Shown: positions 56,753-64,000 of the stretch, piece after piece
Numbering within the stretch: the stretch's first letter is position 1
Layout: every line of letters begins with the position of its first letter
Assembly (NCBI GenBank): GCA_030544215.1
Contig: JARZZO010000016.1
Coordinates: forward strand, 33,998,001-34,062,000
Length of the DNA stretch: 64,000 nt
Origin: Zantedeschia hybrid cultivar
Lineage: Eukaryota > Streptophyta > Magnoliopsida > Alismatales > Araceae
Direction of reading: 5' to 3'
Notes under the pieces: generated by a model
Told to the model about the DNA's origin: nothing
The model's database searches: none
What the model saw: the letters and a program-made list of their open reading frames with translations, nothing else
Made by a program: the position numbers and the translations under genes

Positions 56753-58206
56753 TATAAGGATTAGGTATGGATGACATGAACATAGCGGAAACAACACATT
56801 AAAATTAAAATAACCCACCCTCAGTGATCTATTTCAAAGAAACAAGAATAAAAACGTTGATCGAATATCACCTTAAGCGAATTTGAATCTGCATTCGTAT
56901 TGTTTTGACGAAACGACACCGCTAGCCGCTCAAATGCCCGGCCTCCAGTGGTATCCACGCGATTCTCCTAGTGCGAGATCATCCTTGCTCCATAGTCCAG
57001 ATCGGCACATTCGCTGACATTCTTGTGCCACTACTGTGCCCACGGCATGCGAGCAGTGGATTCCCAAGAGACGGGAGTCGAAGACAATGAAGTTGCGAAG
57101 TTCCCACAAAAGTTCCCAATTTAATATAAAATCCACTTAATGATCCCGAACTTAGAATCTATATGTGTGTGACCCTCTAGACCCAAGTACCAATCTAATT
57201 GTTGACCTATTAAGCCCAATAACAACTTAGTGGCTCTTAGTAATTAATTAATATCACATATTTAATTAATTACTTAGCTGAATTATCAACTCATGATAAA
57301 TGGCCAGATTGTTGATCAAGTTGGGTGTCAAGCAACACCTCATGATCCCAGAAGGTAATGGGTTTTGACAACCCGCTCAAAGAATCTTTTCGTCATTAGT
57401 TACCGTGTGGATTTAATCCTTCATTCCTACAATGCTCTTGAGTCAATCTAGGATATGGTGAACTATCAAACTCTAACCAATCGACTCACTTGGATTGGAT
57501 GCCGCTAAACGATATCAGAAAACTCCTTCTCGGAGGCTTGGCTAAGGACTCGCTTGTATCTTATCTAGAGCATTTTCTCACTAATTATCGATAGTGAATG
57601 ATCCCCTACTATACATATAATCACATTGGAAGGTCTTCCTCTGAACCCAATCATTTGACTCTTTAGGACCCTGTGGCTAAGAATCCATTAGCTAAGGTCA
57701 AAGCTAAGAAGTCTACCGACAAGGTGTCTTTGGTGCCTCAGTTCCAAAGACTATCCACACAACCTTGACGTTGGATCAAGCTGGTTGACAGTTAGGTAAC
57801 TTACCATCCAGTAATCCAAGTCGGATCAGTTCAATGAATTCATTCACTAATGAGAACCTATAGGTTCAATATAGTCTCTAAACAAGTGACTATGAGATCA
57901 GTCACCCTCATCATACGAGTTGGAGTAACCTGCGCTAGTCTTATTGGATATCTGATATCTTTCTTAGATATCCTCCAACTATGAACAATTAAGAATGTGT
58001 GTTTATAAGTTGTCAGTCCCATTATTATGATCTCATCACAATCTAACAACTATTACCAACATTTACGGACTTCACTATGATACAAATAATGAAAAATAAT
58101 TATACTAATAAATAAAGTTCGATTTAACATAATGAATATGTTGCCATTATAAATAATTGAACAAGATTATATCTGATTGGCTTATAGGCTATACATAATA
58201 CTAACA
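56753..58206 (-). repeat. CopC 5' LTR
   Basis: 1454 bp ending in plus orientation with ATACTAACA (58206). Blocks match CopA and CopB LTRs, including the conserved mid-LTR segment (57830-58060), but with many changes. Confidence 0.82.
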
Positions 58207-58388
58207 TTAATTAAGAAGGGTGAGTCCAACCGCCTCAGCAAGCTCATAATCCAGAAGACCACAATATTGCTATACATCATATAATAAAGTGAAAAGGATG
58301 ATACTCATCTACTCATAGCTAACATTACTATCATATATATACATGCTTAAGTTCCTAAATATATTCTTTATTATCTAGTCATCATACA
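58207..58388. other. Old unassigned repeat, left piece
   Basis: AT-rich, with no frame and no match I recognise. It is continuous with 62339 onward once soloC is removed (duplication ATACA). Confidence 0.5.
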
Positions 58389-58989
58389 TGTAACGACCCG
58401 CCACCCTATAATTGGAAACCCGATTACTAAATGGGTATCATATCATTATCTATGGGTTCACACCCGGATCTCATGCAACACGTCTGGAGAAGTAAGTGTT
58501 AAACAAGGCTAAATATAACAATCTCACAGACTTCAAGGAAAGTACAAGTGCACAGGAAGTAAATTAATAATGTCCGTATACAGTCCAACAATAATTACAT
58601 GGTCCAAAGAATTAAATATGTACAGGCAGAAGCAAAGTACAACAACATTGGGGCATACCCCGGAACCGAGATAGCTGCTGGCCCACACGCCAAGGAGAAC
58701 ACCACACGCCAACACTCGCCGAGGGGTCCACACCTGAAACCGCAGGGAGTGAGCCACACCAGAATTGGGCTCAGTAGGGATCATCCAATCCCCGCCTCCC
58801 ACACACACACACACACAAGTGCAGCAATATGAAAATGAAGGCAATATAATTAAAGCAGTAAACACAGTTCCTAGATTCCGATATGAGACATATGCATCCG
58901 TAATGCAACAGGCACAGTTCTAAGCAATTCAAGTAACCCAACTCAACACCACAGTTCGTAACCAAAGATCCGACTAAACACGCAAACCA

Positions 58990-59390
58990 CACTGTCGACC
59001 ATGTACAAACGGCGCCTCACAACACCACCAACACCCACGCCTGTCCATCCCTACGATGTTCCGGGCACCGTAGGGTGAGGCAGTAAGTCAAATTAGGACT
59101 AACTGGGACTAGTGAACCACCACCGTCCAGTTACGTGTGCACACAAATAGTCTAGACCACTGTCCTATCGACCGGACTTCCCTCAACGTCAGGCCTAGGC
59201 GCTTCACGAGGGCCCTGGGGACCTACGAAACCCCTTCAAGCCGAAGCTATAGGGACTACCCGTAACCCTAACCTCCCAGGTCACATCAGGCCAAAGGGCG
59301 AAGGGTACCACTCGTAACCTCGATATCTCAGGTTACATCAGGCCCAGTGGCGAAAGGGTAAACTCCAGCAGCACCACACCCGGCTCCACA
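58990..59390. other. soloC-specific block of about 0.37 kb
   Basis: soloA, soloB and GypE pass directly from the AAACACG-CAAAC-type segment to ACCGACCCGCTG, but soloC has extra GC-rich sequence with two similar strings (CGTAACCCTAACCTCCCAGG near 59260 and CGTAACCTCGATATCTCAGG near 59312). No TSD or terminal repeat was found by eye. Origin unknown. Confidence 0.6.
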
Positions 59391-60329
59391 GTAAGAAACA
59401 CGTCGGAAACTATCACGACAAACTAGAAAAACACCGACCCGCTGGGACCAAACAGCAACACCTCGGATAGCGTGCTGTCTACTCCGGCCTGACCGGCTCA
59501 AGGTGGTTTTGCTTACCCCAGCCATAAGTGAAACATTAACATGTAGCCCTTCCACACCGGTACGGCAACAATGCCACATAGACACCGCGTCCCTCCCACA
59601 CCGACACAAGGTGTCAAGTGCAAACCACAATCATTCCAACTCCACAATCGCATAAACACACACGCACACAATCCGATTCTTATCATACAAAAATCCTCGG
59701 CCTCGATGTACAATTTCAAGCATGCATTTAATCGAACTATCTAACAATGTAATATATGTTAATAGCATGAATTAATGAGATTCTGTCATGAATCGCGTCG
59801 CCCAAGGCTGACGTCATTCAAGACCCCTAAACTGGTTCATGCGAAAATTGGTCTCGGAAGATGGACTAAAACACGTCATCCTTGGAAGCCGCCCTTTGAA
59901 TGGCGTCGCTATCCCTAGACGCCATTCAAAACTGCACTCTTTCCTCATAGAAACCGCTTCAGGGATAAATCTGGCCTAAATGGCGTCGTCCTATCCAGAC
60001 TCCATTTAGAGCCCAATTCCTGGTTCGCTTACAATTTCTCCCCCAAATTACTCCAAAATGCCCCAAAGATAGGAAATGACGGGGAGAGTCCAATTTAGTA
60101 CTTGGAACACACTAATTCCTATTTCATAAAAATGACCATTTTCATGTAAAAGCCCCTTAAACATGCTCATTCTACCTAATTCTCCTCATACGTCACTGTA
60201 GACACCGATTTTGGACCCCCCTTTTAGTCATAAACCCCCATCACCTTATCCATCTCATCAGATTTTCTCACATAATTCAACCCACTAATAACTAGGCCCA
60301 TTAACCAAATCCCGACTCTAGCCACCCTT

Positions 60330-60660
60330 TCGTGGAAGGCCAGCCAGCCCGCCTTCCACCGTCCTTCGAAGGCCAGCCAATCTGCCTTCCACCACCCTTC
60401 GAAGGCCAGCCAGTCCGCCTTCAACCACCCTTCGAAGGCCACCCCTCGCCTTCCACCACCCTTCGAAGGCCAGCCAGCCCGCCTTCCACCATCCTTCGAA
60501 GGCCAACCGGTCCGCCTTCCACCATCCTTCGAAGGCCAGCCAGCCCGCCTTCCACCGCCCTTCGAAGGACACCCCTTGCCTTCCACCCCCCTTCGAAGGC
60601 CAACCGGGCCACCTTCCACCTCTCCGTGGAAGGCTAGCTACCTGGCCTTCCACGGGATTG
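60330..60660. repeat. 33-bp minisatellite with CCTTCGAAGG palindromes
   Basis: About nine units (eight clear) of CTTCGAAGGCCAGCCAGCCC followed by GCCTTCCACCATC. Two shorter variants lack part of the unit. CCTTCGAAGG is self-complementary, and GGAAGG/CCTTCC add further pairing. All open frames of 60-130 codons here on both strands simply translate the repeat. Confidence 0.92.
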
Positions 60661-60707
60661 GAAGGCATGTTGGCTGGCCGTCCACTCCTCTAACTACCAC
60701 CTTGACC

Positions 60708-61440
60708 TCGTCTTCCCCACGATTTCCTCTACTCGCCGCCCTTACCTCCACTACTCCGATCACTCCCCACTCCGGCGACTGCCGCGCGCACCACCTCCTA
60801 TCCTTGACCACTTCCCATTGGCTCCAAGATGATTTACGGGGATTTAGACCCCTATTTTCTCCTATTTTCCCTTCACCTATTTAAACCCCCCCCCCCCCCC
60901 ATATCCTCTCGAGCAAGGGGGTTAAGGAGTTTATTTTTGGAGGGAAGGCTCGGAGGAGGAAGGCTCAGAAGAGGTTGGCAAGTGAGTCTGCTTTGAGGAG
61001 TCAAGCGGACAAGGAGTCAGAGAGCTTCAGGAGGGGCTTCAAGAGGAATCCTTCGCACTCCAAATGGGCTTGTCTTCTTAACCTTCTTTTACTTTTCTCC
61101 TCTTCACTTCATTGCATTCTCACTTTCCATCCATGCCGTAACATTCTCCCTCTCTCACTCTTCTTTCCACTTTTAACATATCGCTTCACTTTTCACACAC
61201 GAGCACCCCCATTTACATGCATGCATGTTAAGATGACCTAGCAACCCTTACTCCCCCAGAGGTTTTAAACAAAAAACGAGAGGTGGGTGGCCATAACATA
61301 TGGTCACCTTCCCTCCCCAAACACCCATCTGGTGCGTCTCCCTCCAATTCTAGTTAATTTTATATTTTTATGGATAGATTCTACATGTCACACTTCAAAT
61401 CGGGTCATTTTTCCTCTCTTGTCTTATCTTGTCTTTTTAG
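60708..61440. other. soloD body, no gene
   Basis: Pyrimidine-rich LTR sequence with a C run (60887-60900). Short open frames lack any recognisable feature. Confidence 0.6.
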
Positions 61441-62338
61441 GGATCCTTACTGCATTTCCGCGTGCAGACTGCCGAGCTCTCCTCCTCTGGCCGGCCGGAG
61501 GAAGAGAAGGAGAAACCACCATTTCCCGCTCCCTTAGAACGCGATCACTCTTACAATCCTGCGGAGCACAGGGATCGTAAGGTAATGCTCCTGGCGATCA
61601 CACATCTTTATTTCTAACCCCCTTAAATCGCCGCAGTGCTAAGCCGAACGGAGAAACCCTTGACCCGAAGCCCGCAGCAGCGCCGGGGGACGTTCCGGGC
61701 GCCTACAGTCACATGCTTCAAATAGGAAAATATGGATTAAAACAACCAAATCACGTATAAGGATCGTCCCCCTACCGGTCACTTGAACTCCTCCTAGCTC
61801 CGTGCCGCCGAACTGCCGCACCGCAAACCGCCGCCAGTACCGCTGTGGACGCCATCACTCCGCCGGGACGTCGGCCGCCGCCCGGAGCATGAAGTGTCAC
61901 GGAGGAGGTGGTGGTGGTAGTGGTGAGAGGTAGAGAGGTGTTAGAGCGGTGGAAGAGGAAGAAGGAGAAGGAGAAAAAGAAGGGGGAAAACGGAGAGGAT
62001 CGGAAAGAGGGAAGAGAGAGAGTGAGAGGGAGAGAATGAGAGAAAGGAGGGAAGGTTCGGGGTGTAAATTGAAACAGGTTAAATCGCGTCGTCCTAGGCA
62101 GACGCCTTTCAGGTGACAAGACCGGGGCCGTACTCTCGCGACCCAAAACTGGGCCACGTGACACCGACGTGGCACACTCTAAAACGCGTCCTCCTCTCAG
62201 GACGCCGTTTGAATCGTGTCTCGCAAGCTCGACGCGATAAAGAACCTATGCCCCAGTCCCTACAATGACCCAAACCAAGGGGTCCGGCTCCGAAACCGAC
62301 CCAATAACTATACCCGAAATCTCAATTCTTACAATACA

Positions 62339-63459
62339 TGTGCAACTAATCAGCACAATCTGAAACATAAAACTTAAACAAGATCTTTAACATGCATCTT
62401 CATTTTAACATGGTTTACCTAACATGATTACACATATCATCATCTTATCACTTTCATAACATAGGACAAGCAACCATAACATGGCATAGAGACATCATGA
62501 TCATCATCGTCATCTTTACCCAATGTTGAAGTAAAACACACTAAGTCTTTAACTGTGTAGTCGGGGGATGCTTTGAAATCCCATCCAATTAGCATGCAAG
62601 CATATTTTCCAAGATTTAACCTGTTGCCTCAAACTCATACATAACCTCATGGTCATTAACTAAACAGACATGGGAATCTAGAGATAGCGCCCACGGGATT
62701 CAAGAGGTACCTCCCGCTATGTAGCACTTTGGTCTTGAAGGAACAAGTGGTGGCTCTCATAGCATAGCACTTTGACCTATGTGACACTTTGGTCCTATAC
62801 TACCAGCTGGTACATCCATATCATAACATCTTAAATACATCCATATCATAACATCTTAAATACATGCATGCATCATAATAAAGTGTATAACCGTACATGA
62901 GAGAACTTAAAACATGCAAAAAATATGGATTTACAGGTTCTTGATGGGTTCTATCTTTCTGTCCTAAAATGCGTCTAGTACAGTAGACACCTTCTAAAAT
63001 ATGCGTCCACCCTCCAAGATGTTTTTCACAACAACAATATAGATTTGACAAAATTCCATATTAAGTGAAAAATCTTCATTAATTTTCAAAAGCATAATTT
63101 AAGAATCTTGTTTAATAGATCATGTATGGTGGCAAATTAATCTTGATCTATATTTTGAAATCTATGATTATGAACATGCTTTTACCAGCTAATTAAAATC
63201 ATAAATATTAACCATCGCATGATAAAAATAGAAATTAAAGAGCTTCTATTTAAGAGTTAATCGTTACAAACAGATTAGGAAAATAGATAATTGATTATAG
63301 TAGTTAATCGATTACATAGCTAATCAATTATCTGAATCTCGTCGCCATAACCGGACGCCTATCAGCTTAATCGATTAAACAAATAATCGATTACAACATA
63401 TAATCGACTACAAACAATTAAGTATAGCATCTAATTAATTATAAGAGAAGGCTAGTAAC
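62339..63459. other. Old unassigned LTR-like repeat, right piece
   Basis: AT-rich and gene-free. TAGCACTTTGG-type strings recur at 62721, 62765 and 62784. A GCGTCG-type inverted repeat is at 63336-63371, and a cluster of TAATCGATTA motifs at 63295-63415. It may be an eroded Gypsy LTR; this is a guess from these strings. Confidence 0.4.
62811..62860. repeat. Exact 25-bp tandem duplication
   Basis: TACATCCATATCATAACATC plus TTAAA occurs twice with no difference, so the duplication is recent within an otherwise old sequence. Confidence 0.92.
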
Positions 63460-64000
63460 TGTTAGTATTAAGTGATCTGAAAGCCAATCCGATACTATGT
63501 ATTATTCAGTTTATTAATTAATAATGGCATTAATTCATTGTGTGTAATTAGTTCGATCTATGTTTATTGTATCACGATGAAGTCCATGAACATGTGCAAC
63601 AATTTTCGGATTATGATGAGATCATAATTACGGGACCGAAGACTTATAAACACATGTTCTTAATTGTTCCTAGTCGGAGGATGTTTGAGAAGGACATCAA
63701 ACATCCGGATAGACTAGTACAAATTTTTTCAGCTCATATGATGAGGGTGACTGATCCTATAAGTCACTTGTGTTGAGACACTATGCTGGACCTGTAAGTA
63801 CTTATTGGGGAATGAGTTCACTGAACTGATCCGACCATGAATCGTTGGATGGTATATACCTCACTGTTAACCAGCTCGATTCTTTTGTCTCGGTTGCGTA
63901 GATAATTCTTGGACCTGAGACACTAAAGATACCTTGTTCGTACATCTTTGAGCTTTGACTTTGACTGACGAATTCCTAACCATGGGTTATCAATAAGTCA
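63460..64000 (+). repeat. CopA-family LTR, first part (runs off the window)
   Basis: TGTTAGTATTAAG onward follows the CopA LTR start closely for 540 bp. No purine tract precedes it, so it is a 5' LTR or a solo LTR. A 69-codon open frame (63567-63776) covers the conserved mid-LTR block. Confidence 0.85.

Larger units (their letters stand above)
54374..58206 (-). mobile_element. CopC: third Ty1/Copia family, 5' part only
   Basis: A minus-strand element with 5' LTR (56753-58206), primer site, long leader and the first about 40 codons of gag, cut at 54374 by GypF. The LTR and leader match CopA and CopB in order of blocks but are much more diverged, and terminal bases have decayed (TATAAGG in place of TGTNNGG). 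The rest of the element is not in the window. Confidence 0.82.
60197..61707 (+). mobile_element. soloD: solo Tat-type Gypsy LTR in soloC
   Basis: TGTAGACACCG (60197) to GGGCGCCTACA (61707), flanked by GTCAC at 60192-60196 and 61708-61712. 1511 bp. It shares with the Tat1 LTR the TGTAGACA start, CCTACA end, a GGCCGGCC palindrome and GCGATCAC boxes (61541 and 61594), so plus sense is inferred. It holds the 33-bp minisatellite below. Confidence 0.9.
58389..62333 (-). mobile_element. soloC: solo Gypsy LTR (GTTACA family) carrying soloD
   Basis: TGTAACGACCCGCC (58389) to ATTCTTACA (62333), flanked by ATACA at 58384-58388 and 62334-62338. Net of soloD it is about 2.43 kb. GCGTCG-type inverted repeats occur at 59788-59825, 59865-59930, 59976-60010, 62080-62115 and 62179-62240. 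It has one block (58990-59390) that the other copies lack. Confidence 0.92.

Noticed and set aside
60330..60660. CRISPR-like array
   Set aside because: Units are contiguous tandem repeats with no unique spacers, inside a plant LTR.
60224..60668. Open frames of 60-130 codons on both strands with repeated Trp/Gly or Pro motifs
   Set aside because: They translate the 33-bp minisatellite, whose length is a multiple of three; several frames on both strands are open at once.
1..64000. Host protein-coding, tRNA or rRNA genes
   Set aside because: None seen. tRNA-like strings are only primer binding sites of 12-20 bases; all recognisable protein domains are retrotransposon domains.

Overview
The window is a block of nested plant retrotransposons with no host gene that I can recognise. 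Ty1/Copia and Ty3/Gypsy polyproteins, initiator-Met-tRNA-type primer binding sites, Athila- and Tat-type Gypsy elements, LTRs of 1.4-2.9 kb and 5-bp target site duplications (TSDs) together point to pericentromeric or gene-poor DNA of a flowering plant. The species cannot be named from this sequence. Nearly every reading frame is broken, so these are mostly dead copies.

Layout, outermost first. Region 1-43552 is the 5' part of a Tat-like Gypsy element on the minus strand (Tat1). Its coding region lies at 2-4374 and continues at 38181-40126, with the primer site at 41101-41123 and an unusual two-unit 5' LTR at 41126-43552. Tat1 sits inside the gag of an older Gypsy element (GypE, 43553-46463). 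Tat1 gag is split by a solo Copia-type LTR (soloS, 4380-38175, TSD CTTCT). soloS is split by a plus-strand Copia element (CopA, 5118-37325, TSD TCATG). CopA is stretched from about 9.4 kb to 32 kb by three insertions: a solo Gypsy LTR (soloA, 5826-8378, TSD CATCC), an Athila-like element (Ath1, 10756-21629, TSD GTTTG) and a minus-strand Copia element (CopB, 22381-31738, TSD CAAAG). Ath1 carries a further solo LTR (soloB, 15420-17761, TSD CCTGT). I found all these boundaries by reading both ends and their duplications.

The right third, 46464-64000, is a more eroded patchwork. It holds a fragment of a minus-strand Gypsy element (GypG), a plus-strand chromovirus-like Gypsy deletion derivative (GypF, about 47561-54373), the 5' part of a third Copia family (CopC, 54374-58206), and a solo LTR (soloC, 58389-62333, TSD ATACA). 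soloC itself contains a Tat-type solo LTR (soloD, 60197-61707, TSD GTCAC). An old unassigned repeat and the start of another CopA-family LTR (63460 to the window end) follow.

The most interesting signal is non-coding. The leaders of the three Copia families CopA, CopB and CopC share an ordered architecture although their sequences have diverged. In CopA and CopB, short-loop hairpins follow the primer site, with only a partial counterpart in CopC. In all three, a GC-rich block and an AT-rich block are followed by a short motif repeated four times at nearly fixed spacing (about 96, 80 and 110 nt). A predicted three-way junction then ends about 90 nt before the gag start. This looks like a conserved leader RNA, possibly for packaging, dimerisation or translation control; that function is inference. 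A second signal is a family of short GCGTCG-type inverted repeats that recurs in LTRs and leaders of different Gypsy elements.
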